Origin: Candidatus Ornithobacterium hominis
GTDB lineage: Bacteria > Bacteroidota > Bacteroidia > Flavobacteriales > Weeksellaceae
Direction of reading: 5' to 3'
Assembly (NCBI RefSeq): GCF_951229915.1
Contig: NZ_OX579588.1
Coordinates: 1,116,001 to 1,180,000, forward strand
Length of the DNA: 64,000 nt
Positions 25,457 to 34,974 of this stretch are shown in pieces. The translations under genes and the position numbers were made by a program. Positions within the stretch are counted from its first letter, which is position 1. Each line of letters opens with the position of its first letter. The notes beneath the pieces were generated by a model. That model was not told where the DNA came from and made no database searches. It was given only the letters and a program-made list of their open reading frames with translations.

Positions 25457-27571
25457 TTAAGGATTTTGTTTTTTATAATTTTCAACACCGTTTTCTATCC
25501 ACTCCAGGTAATCTTCTACATCTAATTCTGCACCCATCGGTTCAGTATAGCGGTTCATCTCTTTATCTATCAAAATGTACAGCGGCTGAGAATTGGATTT
25601 AAAATACTTGATTTGATAAGCGCTCCATTTATCACCAATTGTACGTAATTTCCGTCCTTTTTCTTCAGAATAAACTTTATCTTCTTCAGGTAGTTCAATG
25701 AATCGGTCAACGTAGAGTGAAGCTAAAACTACATCTTTAGTCAATTTTTCCTTTACACGCGGGTCACTCCACACATTATCTTCTACCAAACGGCAATTAG
25801 CACAAGCATCACCTGTAAAATCCAACATCACGGGCTTATTAACTTTTTCTGCATAGGCAAAGGCGTCTTCCACATCATGAAAAGTAGGGATTTGATGAGG
25901 GCCAAACTCAGCATGTTCTGGTAAATCTACCACAGCCGAAGTGCCTCCACCTCCCAAGCCCAACGGTGATTCGCTGTAATGTTTTGGTGGGATTAATCCA
26001 CTTAATTTCTTCAATGGTGCGCCAAATAAACCTGGAATCATATAGGCAACAAATATAAAGGTGAGAATCCCAAAAAGCATTCGCCCCCAGCCAATCCCAT
26101 TGGAATTTCCATCGTTTTTCATCTGGAAAATATTCAAAATATAAAGTCCCATGATCAAGAAGATTCCAATCCACGCAGCTAAAAACACTTCTCTCTCAAG
26201 CCAGTGCATTTGTAGAACTAAATCTGCGTTAGACAAAAACTTCAGAGCAAAAGCCAATTCAATGAAGCCTAAAGAAACTTTTACCGTATTTAACCATCCT
26301 CCTGATTTTGGTAAACTGCTGAGCCAACTTGGGAAAAGTGCAAAAAGTGTAAAAGGTAAAGCTAGAGCCAAAGAGAACCCAAACATTCCGACAGCAGGTC
26401 CCAGTTTTTCACCCGAACTGACTGAGTCTACCAACAAAGTTCCAATAATTGGTCCCGTACATGAGAAGGAAACCAATGCCAAAGTCAATGCCATAAAGAA
26501 AATACCAATCAATCCGCCTTGGTCAGCAGCTTTGTCTGATTTATTAATCCATTTAGATGGCAAAGTAATTTCAAAAGCACCGAAAAATGAAACGGCAAAA
26601 ACTATGAATAGAATAAAGAAAACAATGTTGACCCAAGGATTGGTAGCCAAGGCATTCAGTGCACTTGGTCCAAAGACCATCGTTATCAACATCCCAAGCA
26701 AAACATAAATGACTATAATGGAAATTCCATAAATCAAGGCTTTAGAAATCCCAGAGCTTCGACTTTTGCTTTGTTTGGTAAACATACTCACCGTCAGCGG
26801 AATCATCGGGAAAATACATGGCATCAGCAGAGCTGCAAAACCTCCCAAAAATCCAAATACGAAAATCTCCCACATACTACGATTGGCATTAGAATTCGTT
26901 ATTTCGACTTCTTTTACCTCCTTATCTGTTACGATTTTTTCAGAAGAAATTTCAATGAAATTTTGGGTTAAGCCATCTTCATTCTCAGCGCTATCTTCCT
27001 CTGCATCAGTGATTTCTTGATTATCAGATTCAACCTCATTCCTGAAGCTTGAATTTTCTTTGATTTCATCTGATTTCAGCTCAGCTGCATTTTTAGCTGA
27101 ACTCTCTGCTGGCTTTAAATCAAATTGAAAGGTTTTGTAATCTGGCGGCAGGCATCTCTCGTCATCACAAACCTGAAACATTACTTCAACCTCAAGTTTT
27201 GTCGGCTGATTGACTTTTATATTTTGTGTAAAAATAGCTTTATCACTAAAATAAACTTGTTGTTCTTGAAAAGCAGCACTAAACTCATCGTGCAAATTTC
27301 CTTCTTCTTTGATTGTGCCTACGAGCTGATAATCAGTGGATTTCTGAAAATCAAAAGCCGTAGGTATACCAATACCCCCTCGCTTGTGGCGTGTAGAATA
27401 TAAATGCCAATCTTTCTCAATTTCTGCTTTGAAGATTAAGTTATGCGTTCCATCACTATTTTTTTTGACATTTTGCGTCCATTTTACTGGTTGTAAAACT
27501 TGCCCAGAAAGTGCCGTACAGGCGACAAAAAATAATGAAAATAAAAATCTTATAAATCTACGTGCAGCCAT
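25457..27571 (-). CDS. dsbD: DsbD-family thiol:disulfide interchange protein
   Basis: This 704-aa protein has a signal peptide (1-24) and an N-terminal DsbD-alpha-like domain (about 30-160, with QVCDDERCLPPDY). A Glu/Asp-rich linker follows, then an eight-helix DsbD membrane domain (about 230-500, GFLGGFAALLMPCIFPMIPLTV with its Cys). A C-terminal thioredoxin domain carries CANC near residue 590. It moves reducing power from the cytoplasm to periplasmic thioredoxin-like partners such as cytochrome c maturation factors. Its start overlaps the end of tilS by 22 nt. The TlpA-like lipoprotein at 58084-58575 is a plausible client. Confidence 0.92.
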   Translation of the reverse strand: MAARRFIRFLFSLFFVACTALSGQVLQPVKWTQNVKKNSDGTHNLIFKAEIEKDWHLYSTRHKRGGIGIPTAFDFQKSTDYQLVGTIKEEGNLHDEFSAAFQEQQVYFSDKAIFTQNIKVNQPTKLEVEVMFQVCDDERCLPPDYKTFQFDLKPAESSAKNAAELKSDEIKENSSFRNEVESDNQEITDAEEDSAENEDGLTQNFIEISSEKIVTDKEVKEVEITNSNANRSMWEIFVFGFLGGFAALLMPCIFPMIPLTVSMFTKQSKSRSSGISKALIYGISIIVIYVLLGMLITMVFGPSALNALATNPWVNIVFFILFIVFAVSFFGAFEITLPSKWINKSDKAADQGGLIGIFFMALTLALVSFSCTGPIIGTLLVDSVSSGEKLGPAVGMFGFSLALALPFTLFALFPSWLSSLPKSGGWLNTVKVSLGFIELAFALKFLSNADLVLQMHWLEREVFLAAWIGIFLIMGLYILNIFQMKNDGNSNGIGWGRMLFGILTFIFVAYMIPGLFGAPLKKLSGLIPPKHYSESPLGLGGGGTSAVVDLPEHAEFGPHQIPTFHDVEDAFAYAEKVNKPVMLDFTGDACANCRLVEDNVWSDPRVKEKLTKDVVLASLYVDRFIELPEEDKVYSEEKGRKLRTIGDKWSAYQIKYFKSNSQPLYILIDKEMNRYTEPMGAELDVEDYLEWIENGVENYKKQNP

Positions 27572-28836
27572 ACTTTTGTGTTTTTATGGGGTAAAAATCT
27601 TTCATCTTGGCGGTGACCAACAATCCACAAAATTTCATCATTTGCATCTACCAAAATCAAAGTCTTTTCTTTTTCAAGCTTTGAAAACTTTTCGTCTTTC
27701 AAGTATTTACTCACTTTTTTTGACTTCCCTCCCATCCCTGCGGGGAAAAATCGATCGCCCATTTTTTTGCTACGCAAATATAAGGGAAATTTTAGGCTTT
27801 TATAGTCAAAACTAGCAGAAGTTTTTATTTTTTCAGCATCAGAGGTTTGAAAAAAAATAGGTAATGGAACTTCCATTTTCTTATTAATTTGAACCTTGTA
27901 AATATTTTCTGTAGTAATTTCTTCTAAAGGTTTTAATAAAATTTCTTTCCTATTTTTGATTAATCGAAACTTATCTGATTGAATTTCAGAACTGTTTTCT
28001 GCCGATAATAATTTTTCTATCTCTTTTGCTGAACCAAATCCAAAATCGTAAAATAAATAATGTAACGTATTTTCTATAGGTTTTAAATTTTTTAACTCAG
28101 CGATAGGAATTGAAAAGGTTTGATTTTCTAAAGGCTTAAAAAATTTTCCTTTAAATGTACTCACTCTTTCATTAATCCACTGATTTTCAATTTCCAATAA
28201 ATTCATACTTTGCAAAATCCTTTCTTCTGCATTTGATTTAATTTCATTTAAAATCGGTATTAATTGATTTCTAATAGCGTTGCGTAAATAATCATTCGTT
28301 TGGTTTGTTGCATCTTCTCGCCAAGCGATTTGGTGGTTTTTCGCATAGGCTAAAATGTCTTCTTTTTTTATACTCAACAATGGGCGTAAAATTTTCCCTT
28401 GCCGAGTTTGCATTCCGCTCAAGCCTTTGGCGCCACTACCTCTCAATAGATTTAAAAAAAATGTTTCTACTTGATCGTTAGCATGATGTGCCGTCACGGT
28501 GTAATCAAAATCATATTTCTTGCACAATTCATCAAACCAAGCATAGCGCAATTCTCTCGCTGCCATTTGAGTTGACAGTGAATTTTCTTTTTTAAAATTT
28601 AACGTATCTACTTTTTTTGAAAAGAACGAAATAGCTTTATCCTGCGCTATTTTTTTTATGAAATTTTCGTCTTCATCAGCTGCCTCACGCAAACCAAAAT
28701 TCATGTGAGCTACTGCAAAGTTCAATTTTTTTTGACTAAATAAATCTAGCAAAACCATGCTATCCACTCCACCCGAAATTGCCAAGAGAAACTTTGATTT
28801 TTCTACTGAAATTTCACAAGGAAAATTTAATTTCAT
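27550..28836 (-). CDS. tilS: tRNA(Ile)-lysidine synthetase
   Basis: This 428-aa protein has the PP-loop ATPase motif SGGVDS at 21-26, followed by the TilS landmarks VAHMNFGLR and RDEDAT-like WREDATNQTNDYLRNAIRNQLIP. A C-terminal TilS domain (FRSKKMGDRFFPAGMGGKSKKVSKYLKDEK) is present. It converts C34 of the CAU-anticodon tRNA-Ile to lysidine, an essential step. It lies in an operon-like run between the MalY/PatB gene (14-nt gap) and dsbD (overlap). An internal palindrome (core 28131-28137) encodes FKPLEN. Confidence 0.95.
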   Translation of the reverse strand: MKLNFPCEISVEKSKFLLAISGGVDSMVLLDLFSQKKLNFAVAHMNFGLREAADEDENFIKKIAQDKAISFFSKKVDTLNFKKENSLSTQMAARELRYAWFDELCKKYDFDYTVTAHHANDQVETFFLNLLRGSGAKGLSGMQTRQGKILRPLLSIKKEDILAYAKNHQIAWREDATNQTNDYLRNAIRNQLIPILNEIKSNAEERILQSMNLLEIENQWINERVSTFKGKFFKPLENQTFSIPIAELKNLKPIENTLHYLFYDFGFGSAKEIEKLLSAENSSEIQSDKFRLIKNRKEILLKPLEEITTENIYKVQINKKMEVPLPIFFQTSDAEKIKTSASFDYKSLKFPLYLRSKKMGDRFFPAGMGGKSKKVSKYLKDEKFSKLEKEKTLILVDANDEILWIVGHRQDERFLPHKNTKVWLHVDL

Positions 28837-28860
28837 TTTTTTTTAAGGCTTAAAAAATTT
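28836..28860. repeat. Interspersed palindrome between MalY/PatB gene and tilS
   Basis: Core AAGGCTT at 28845-28851 fills the 13-bp gap. It supplies the stop codon of the upstream gene and touches the tilS start. Confidence 0.7.
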
Positions 28861-30022
28861 CTTTATAAGCGGTTTTAAGTTGATTTAAAGCTTTTTCTAG
28901 TATTGCCCGTGGGCAGGCTACATTCATTCGCATAAACCCCTCACCTTCAACTCCATAACTCATTCCATTATTAAGTGCTAGTCCCGCTTTTTCTACAAAA
29001 AATTCATTCAGTTCTTTGGCACTCCAGCCCAGCTCTCGTGCATCTAGCCAAATCAGGTAAGAGGCTTCTGGCCGCATGACCTTAATTTTAGATAGATTTT
29101 GACGGAAAAATTCAATCGTAAAATTAATATTTTCTTGAATGTAATTTTTGATTTCCTCCAGCCATGTTTCTCCATTTTGATATGCCGAAATCGTCGGTTG
29201 ATAGGCAAAAGCATGCCCATGAAAAAGCATTGTAGATTGTAGATAATCTTTTAACTTTTTACGAATTTTGGGGTTGGGGGCAATGGCATAAGCACTATTA
29301 AAACCTGCCATGTTAAAAGCTTTGCTTGCTGAATTAAAGGTTACGGAATTTATTTTTGCGGCTTCTGAAACTTTGGCAAAAGTTTCATGTTTTTTGAAGC
29401 TCAAATCTGCATGAATCTCATCTGAAATGACTAAAACTTGATTTTCTTCACAAATTTCTGCAATTTTTTGTAATTCTTGCTTTGTCCACACACGCCCGCT
29501 AGGATTATGCGGATGGCAAAGAAAAAACATTTTACAGTCTTTTATTTTTTCCCTCATTAACTCAAAATCAATATAGTAACGCTCATTTTTTAAAATTAAG
29601 GGCACATTTACCAATTTTCGGTTTTGATTTCTTATCACCACGCTAAAGGGTTGATAAACAGGCTGATAAATCATCACTCCATCGCTAGGAGATGTGAATG
29701 CCGCTACTGCGATACTCAACCCAGGTACCACGCCTGGGAGGTATAAAATCATTTCTTTTGAGATTTCCCAATCGTGAACTTTTCTCTGCCATTCGATAAT
29801 GGAACGAAACCACTCGCTGGGTGCTGTGGTATAGCCTATAATCTGATGACCGATTACTCGCTGCGCTGCTTGTAAAACAAAATCTGGTGTTTTGAAGTCC
29901 ATATCAGCAACCCACATTGGGACTAAATCCGTTCTGCCCCAGATTTTTTTCATTTCTTCAAGCTTTACCGCATCAGTATTTTTTCGGTTGATGATTTCAT
30001 CAAAATCGTAATCTTTCTTCAT
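28850..30022 (-). CDS. MalY/PatB-family PLP-dependent C-S lyase/aminotransferase
   Basis: This 390-aa fold-type I PLP enzyme has the Asp of VISDEIHADL (Asp201) and the Schiff-base lysine in SASKAFN (Lys234). It also has the MalY/PatB hallmarks MWVADMDFKTPDFV, GVVPGLS and NPSGRVW. Family members cleave cystathionine or cysteine conjugates to pyruvate, ammonia and a thiol. Whether this one works mainly as cystathionine beta-lyase in methionine synthesis cannot be told from sequence. Its stop codon lies inside an interspersed palindrome shared with the tilS start region. Confidence 0.87.
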   Translation of the reverse strand: MKKDYDFDEIINRKNTDAVKLEEMKKIWGRTDLVPMWVADMDFKTPDFVLQAAQRVIGHQIIGYTTAPSEWFRSIIEWQRKVHDWEISKEMILYLPGVVPGLSIAVAAFTSPSDGVMIYQPVYQPFSVVIRNQNRKLVNVPLILKNERYYIDFELMREKIKDCKMFFLCHPHNPSGRVWTKQELQKIAEICEENQVLVISDEIHADLSFKKHETFAKVSEAAKINSVTFNSASKAFNMAGFNSAYAIAPNPKIRKKLKDYLQSTMLFHGHAFAYQPTISAYQNGETWLEEIKNYIQENINFTIEFFRQNLSKIKVMRPEASYLIWLDARELGWSAKELNEFFVEKAGLALNNGMSYGVEGEGFMRMNVACPRAILEKALNQLKTAYKEIF

Positions 30023-30073
30023 TACATTGCAGTCTTTCTTCTTTCTAAATTTCTTAAAATATAAATTATCTGA

Positions 30074-30098
30074 AAATTTTTTAAGCCTTAAAAAAATC
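30074..30098. repeat. Interspersed palindrome
   Basis: Core AAGCCTT at 30083-30089 with long AT arms. Confidence 0.7.
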
Positions 30099-30387
30099 TT
30101 TGTTTAAATTTAAATTTGGTATTCTGTTCCATTAAATATCTTCTGCTTCATTCGTTCGATTGTTTTGCGACTCGGTTATCAGTTGTTTGGTCGGAATAAT
30201 TAATTCTGTGAAAATTTCTATCTCAACCTCTCCATTCGGAAAGCATCGTGCAAATCTAAAAAAAGCATATTAGGCTGAAAGTTAGTCAAATAAATTTAAT
30301 TTATCTTCAAAGTTATAAAATATTTTCAAAAGTTTTTCAGTTCATTTTTTCATAAATTCATTCATCATCAGCTAAATGCTTTTCACA

Positions 30388-30412
30388 AAATTTTCTAAGG
30401 CTTAAAAAATTT
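30388..30412. repeat. Interspersed palindrome upstream of icd
   Basis: Core AAGGCTT at 30397-30403, adjoining the -35-side of the icd promoter. A regulatory effect on icd is possible but untested. Confidence 0.7.
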
Positions 30413-30415
30413 CTT

Positions 30416-30423
30416 TAATTTTG
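30416..30423 (+). promoter_or_regulatory. icd promoter -7 box
   Basis: TAATTTTG lies 29 bp upstream of the ATG at 30453. Confidence 0.5.
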
Positions 30424-30452
30424 ACAAAACTCAAATTATTTAATAAAATTTC

Positions 30453-32681
30453 ATGAATATGTCTCAAAAATCCACCATTCACTATACGATGACTGATGAG
30501 GCTCCTATGTTGGCGACACATTCACTATTGCCAATGCTAGAGGCTTTTTTGAAAATGGCTGATGTCTACATTTCCCAAGCTGATATTTCCTTGGCGGGGA
30601 GGATTTTAGCTAATTTCCCTGAAAAATTAAGTGAAGATCAGCGTGTGCCTGATGCTTTGAAAGAACTTGGTGAGTTAGCCAAAAAACCAGAAGCCAATAT
30701 CATTAAACTACCCAATATTTCTGCTTCTGTTCCGCAGCTGGAAGAAGCCATCAAAGAACTTCAAAATCAAGGTTTTGATGTGCCTAACTACCCAGTAGAG
30801 CCTAAAAATGAAGAAGAAAAAGAAATCAAAAAACGCTATGCTGCGGTGCTGGGTTCTGCTGTGAACCCCGTGCTGCGTGAAGGGAATTCTGATCGCCGTG
30901 CACCCAAAGCTGTAAAAAAATATGCGCAAATACATCCTCACCGCATGGGTGAGTGGAGCAAAGATTCTAAAACTCGTGTAGCTCATATGGAGAAAGGCGA
31001 TTTCTATGAGACGGAGAAGTCTACCGTTTTAGAAAATGATACACAATATCGCATCGTTTTTGAGAACGAAAAAGGAGAAGAAAAAGTACTGAAAGATTTT
31101 GCTCCGTTACTAAAAGGTGAAGTGATTGATTCTTCTGTAATGCATTTACAAGACTTAAAGGATTTTGTGGCCAAAACCATTGAAGAAGCAAAAAATGACG
31201 ATATTTTACTTTCTGCACACCTGAAGGCAACGATGATGAAGGTGTCTGACCCTTTAATTTTTGGTGCAATTGTAGAAACTTATTTTAAGAAAATTTACGA
31301 GAAAAATCAAGCATTATTTGATGAATTAGACATTATGCCTAATGCTGGCCTACAAACCCTAGCCGAAAAATTAGAGGGGAGAACAGAAGAGCAAGAAATT
31401 CAAGCGCAGATTCAGGAGCGATTGGCAGAAGGCCCAAGGGTAGCAATGGTCAATTCAGATAAAGGAATTACCAATTTCCATGTGCCTTCTGATGTCATTA
31501 TCGATGCTTCAATGGCAGCTATGATAAGAAATGGAGGGAAAATGTGGAATAAAGATGGAGAAGCAGAAGACACTATAGCCATCATCCCAGACCGCTCTTA
31601 CGCTGTATTTTACCAAGCTGCAATTGATGATATGAAAGAAAATGGGGCATTAAATCCTTCTACCTCTGGTACAGTTTCCAATGTTGGGTTGATGGCTAAA
31701 AAAGCAGAAGAATATGGCTCTCATGATAAAACTTTTCAAGCGCCTGGGAATGGTGTCATCAAAATTTTGGAAGAAAATGGCGACGTTCTAATGCAACAAT
31801 TTGTGCAAGAAAAAGACATTTTTAGAATGTGCCAAACGAAAGATGAACCCATTAAAGATTGGGTGAAATTAGCGGTAACACGTGCTAAACTCTCTGATAC
31901 TCCAGTGATTTTTTGGCTGGATGAAAATCGTGCACATGACCGCAAAATCAGAAATAAAGTCCAAACTTACCTCAAAGATTTTGATACCAAAGGTTTAGAT
32001 ATTCGCATCATGAATGTGGACGATGCGATGCAAGAAACATTGAAAAGAATGCGAGCTGGTGAGGATACTATTTCTGCATCTGGAAATGTATTGAGAGATT
32101 ACATTACTGATTTATTCCCGATTTTGGAACTCGGGACTTCAGCTAAAATGCTTTCCATCGTCCCGTTGATGAATGGTGGTGGGCTATTTGAAACTGGTGC
32201 TGGTGGCTCTGCGCCCAAGCATATTGAGCAATTTCTAGGGGAAGGCTATCTACGCTGGGATTCGCTGGGTGAGTTTTTAGCTTTGGCTGCATCTCTAGAG
32301 CACCTGAGCCGAAGTAATCACAACCCACGGGCAATGATTTTAGCAGAAACTTTAGACCAAGCCGTTGAAGAATATTTACAAAATGATAAATCACCTGCTC
32401 GTGAATTGGGTGAAATAGATAATCGTGGCTCTCATTTTTATCTGGTGAAATATTGGGCTAAAGCTTTAGCTAACCAAACTCAAGATGAGAATTTAGCTCT
32501 CCTCTTTAAGACGATTTCTAGAAGATTGGATGAGAGTGAAGCTGAAATTAACCAAGAACTCATTGGTGCGCAAGGCAAAGCTCAAGACATAGGCGGTTAT
32601 TATCACCCCGATACTGATAAAACCAATGCTTCCATGCGCCCGTCTGAAGCTTTAAATTCTATTATAGAAGAATTGAAATAA
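30453..32681 (+). CDS. icd: Monomeric NADP-dependent isocitrate dehydrogenase
   Basis: This 742-aa protein has the length and sequence of the monomeric IDH-II family: TDEAPMLATHSLLPMLEAFL at the start, SVMHLQDLKDFVAKTIEEAK, then NGGGLFETGAGGSAPKH and NPRAMILAETLDQAVEEYL. It oxidatively decarboxylates isocitrate to 2-oxoglutarate in the TCA cycle. The next ATG, two codons downstream, is equally possible as a start. It marks the end of conserved backbone; foreign sequence begins within 20 bp of its stop. Confidence 0.96.
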   Translation: MNMSQKSTIHYTMTDEAPMLATHSLLPMLEAFLKMADVYISQADISLAGRILANFPEKLSEDQRVPDALKELGELAKKPEANIIKLPNISASVPQLEEAIKELQNQGFDVPNYPVEPKNEEEKEIKKRYAAVLGSAVNPVLREGNSDRRAPKAVKKYAQIHPHRMGEWSKDSKTRVAHMEKGDFYETEKSTVLENDTQYRIVFENEKGEEKVLKDFAPLLKGEVIDSSVMHLQDLKDFVAKTIEEAKNDDILLSAHLKATMMKVSDPLIFGAIVETYFKKIYEKNQALFDELDIMPNAGLQTLAEKLEGRTEEQEIQAQIQERLAEGPRVAMVNSDKGITNFHVPSDVIIDASMAAMIRNGGKMWNKDGEAEDTIAIIPDRSYAVFYQAAIDDMKENGALNPSTSGTVSNVGLMAKKAEEYGSHDKTFQAPGNGVIKILEENGDVLMQQFVQEKDIFRMCQTKDEPIKDWVKLAVTRAKLSDTPVIFWLDENRAHDRKIRNKVQTYLKDFDTKGLDIRIMNVDDAMQETLKRMRAGEDTISASGNVLRDYITDLFPILELGTSAKMLSIVPLMNGGGLFETGAGGSAPKHIEQFLGEGYLRWDSLGEFLALAASLEHLSRSNHNPRAMILAETLDQAVEEYLQNDKSPARELGEIDNRGSHFYLVKYWAKALANQTQDENLALLFKTISRRLDESEAEINQELIGAQGKAQDIGGYYHPDTDKTNASMRPSEALNSIIEELK

Positions 32682-32691
32682 TTTTAAATTA

Positions 32692-33468
32692 AAAAAATAT
32701 GAGCAAAGTTTAGAGAGAATAAATAGCCAACTTCAAAAAGATACAGAGTTATATAATAAACTTGAAGAATTTTGGGAATTTTTAAAAAATTGTAAAGAAC
32801 AGTATAAAAAACAGGACGAAGGATATATACCTCGTTGTTTATAGGATCATGACAATTATATCCCAAATGGTATTTTTGTTTATTATTATATTGATCCTGC
32901 ATTCTACTCAGGATTTATAGATGGTGCTATTGAAACAATAGATGGAGCAGTAAAATTTGTAGATTTTTTAGATTGTATAAATCCTGTTTCATTTAGAGCA
33001 TGGATTAGTACTGCTTGCTATCAAAAGCGAAAAGATGCAGTATTAATGCTTCGGCAGATTTATGAAATATTTTCAAGTGAAGAAAAATTACAACAGGTTA
33101 CTCAATCCATTCAACAACAATTATCTGAATATATAGATAAAACGGCTAGTGTAAGTAACCAAGCGAGATATAATCAAGGAAAACTAACATTTGATGTAGT
33201 AACTTTATTTGTTGGTGTAGGTGAGGCAAAATCTTACTTAAAAGGTAATAATGTTTTCAACAAGCTGAAGGATTATATTGACAAGTTGTCTAGCTTTAAA
33301 GGTAGAGAATGGAGTAAAATAATTATAGAAGAAAAAGATATTAAGAAAAAGATATTAGAAGTTGGAATTCCTAAAGGGGCTACCAAAGAGCAAATAAAAC
33401 AGATTAATCAAGCTATAAAATATGCTGAACAGCAAGGTATAAAAATGAATGTTAGAGTTGTAAAATAA
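32692..33468 (+). pseudogene. Orphan polymorphic-toxin C-terminal region
   Basis: One frame runs from just after the icd stop to TAA 33468, broken only by TAG at 32842-32844. It lacks a start codon and any delivery domain. The last 140 residues (from Met 33046) are open and end IPKGATKEQIKQINQAI, YAEQQGIKMNVRVVK, a pattern I associate with nuclease-like C-terminal tips of Bacteroidota secreted polymorphic toxins (inference). TFDVVTLFVGVGEAKSYL lies before it, as in toxin junction regions. The following gene, 6 bp downstream, looks like its immunity partner. Probably a displaced toxin tail left by recombination. Confidence 0.6.
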
Positions 33469-33474
33469 TTAATT

Positions 33475-33960
33475 ATGTTAAGTAGAATAAAGGACTTTTT
33501 AAAAATGGATAATAAAAGAAAAAATCGTCAGATGTGTAGTATATATAAAACTAAAACACAATATAAAATTATTACGATTTACAGTACAGATGTTGGAATT
33601 TATGTTGCAAATACTCCTGTTTTTATTTTGGAAATAACAACAGATATGGAAAAAATAAATGAGGCTATATGGACGTGCTTAAATGCAAGTAAAAAAATGA
33701 ATTATAAAGAATATCAGAGAGAAAGTATAAATTATTTAAAACTATTAAAAGAACCCTCTCTAAAAAAATTATATAATAATTCTAAAAATTGTAAACTATA
33801 TATTCAAGATAAAAAAGCAAATATAGTTCCGTATAAAAAATCTTCAGATAAAGGATTAGAAGAAGTTGAAAAGGATACGGTAGTGATGGATTACTCTCCA
33901 GAGAAAGAACTTGAAATAACAGAAAAAGCCATAGAATTACTGAACAAGTCATATAAATAA
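33475..33960 (+). CDS. Probable immunity protein of the orphan toxin
   Basis: This 161-aa, Lys- and Asn-rich cytoplasmic protein has no signal peptide. It follows the toxin tail by 6 bp in the same direction, which is the standard toxin-immunity order. I recognise no named immunity family. Base composition is very AT-rich, like the toxin tail and unlike icd next door, supporting joint acquisition. It is intact although the toxin gene is broken, as expected if loss of immunity is costly where the same toxin circulates. The function is inferred only from context. Confidence 0.45.
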   Translation: MLSRIKDFLKMDNKRKNRQMCSIYKTKTQYKIITIYSTDVGIYVANTPVFILEITTDMEKINEAIWTCLNASKKMNYKEYQRESINYLKLLKEPSLKKLYNNSKNCKLYIQDKKANIVPYKKSSDKGLEEVEKDTVVMDYSPEKELEITEKAIELLNKSYK

Positions 33961-33998
33961 ACTCGTTTGAAAAACCTCCTGTACATATTATTTTTAAT

Positions 33999-34974
33999 AC
34001 CCGTAGTGCATTATCGAATGAGGTTAATTTTTAAATTGTTAATGTTACTATGAAAGACAAATTTATTGAGATATTGAATAGTAGTCAAGGAGGTAATTTT
34101 TGTCAATATTCTTGTTTTGAATCCTTCAAAAGATTTGGCATAATTACGCCGTATCATAAATTGGTCACACAACTGCGAGAATAAAGTTTCTATACGTTTT
34201 CTACACTTTCTGAATGGATAGAACTGAGGTTTGTAATCTTTTTGATTTTTTCTTTTAGGGGTTTCTAACTGGATTTTTACCTCATTGAACAAGTCAAGCT
34301 GAACCGTTTGAGAAAGATAGCCCCTGTCTCCAAGTAACACGCAATCAGAAATTTGAAGTTTTATGTCTTTCAAATAATGAATGTCGTGAACGGAGGCGGG
34401 AGATAAGTCAAAACTTTGGAACACACCAGCAATAGAACAGATCGCATGTAGCTTGTAACCATAAAAGTGTAGATTTTGAGAAGCACAAAAACCTTTATTT
34501 GGCATTGAAAAGCTATTTTCTTTACAGATTTTGCTTCTGGAAGAGCGGGATAATTTACACACTTCTAAAGGCATGCTGTCCACCAAAAAATAGTTTTCAA
34601 AATCATTGAACTTTTTCACCATTTTGCACCTAATTTCTTCAAGAAAAGGGAAGAGTTTTCGTTTTCTTCTGTTGTAAACACTCCTTTCAATTTTAGATTC
34701 AATAGCCCAACCTTTTATCTCTCTAAAAAGTTGATACTCAGAATCGATAGATTTAAATTCTGCTAAAATAATTAAGCTTATCAACTCTATATCAGATAAT
34801 TTTGGTTTCACTGGTTTAAAATAGAAATTTTCAGTTCCTGAAATTTCTATTAGTTTATTCAAAATAAAATTGTAATTTGCCTCTAGGTTGCTCATAATTG
34901 TATTTGATTGGTAACCAATGCAATTTGCTTTTCTTTAGGCTCATGGGCAACCTTTTTTATAATGCACTACGGGT
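33999..34974 (-). mobile_element. Complete IS982-family insertion sequence
   Basis: The ends are a perfect 16-bp inverted repeat: ACCCGTAGTGCATTAT at 33999-34014 and its complement at 34959-34974. Between them is one transposase gene on the minus strand whose stop codon lies inside the left repeat. The length is 976 bp, typical for IS982. No convincing target duplication is seen in the immediate flanks. Two decayed relatives lie at 6446-6706 and 11735-11945. Confidence 0.92.
34011..34895 (-). CDS. IS982-family DDE transposase
   Basis: This 294-aa protein has DDE residues in the expected contexts: LVDSMPL (Asp106), LLGDRGY (Asp190) and CRKRIETLFSQL (Glu236). The N-terminal region SNLEANYNFILNKLIEISG is shared with both remnants in the window. 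The gene is full length and uninterrupted, so it may be active. It catalyses transposition of the element at 33999-34974. Confidence 0.93.
   Translation of the reverse strand: MSNLEANYNFILNKLIEISGTENFYFKPVKPKLSDIELISLIILAEFKSIDSEYQLFREIKGWAIESKIERSVYNRRKRKLFPFLEEIRCKMVKKFNDFENYFLVDSMPLEVCKLSRSSRSKICKENSFSMPNKGFCASQNLHFYGYKLHAICSIAGVFQSFDLSPASVHDIHYLKDIKLQISDCVLLGDRGYLSQTVQLDLFNEVKIQLETPKRKNQKDYKPQFYPFRKCRKRIETLFSQLCDQFMIRRNYAKSFEGFKTRILTKITSLTTIQYLNKFVFHSNINNLKINLIR

Larger units (their letters stand above)
30023..30452. other. Divergent intergenic region with two palindromes
   Basis: This 430-bp gap lies between the MalY/PatB gene and icd. It holds palindrome cores at 30083-30089 and 30397-30403 and the icd -7 box TAATTTTG at 30416-30423. 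No gene or RNA is recognised. Confidence 0.5.

Noticed and set aside
26151..26708. 185-codon plus-strand ORF inside dsbD
   Set aside because: It is an antisense shadow of the DsbD membrane domain with no family resemblance or start context.
32684..32902. Minus-strand 72-codon ORF after icd
   Set aside because: It is antisense to the toxin-tail frame, which has recognisable protein character. The minus-strand reading does not.
33999..34974. Target-site duplication of the IS982 element
   Set aside because: The 8-bp flanks on the two sides do not match, so no duplication is claimed.
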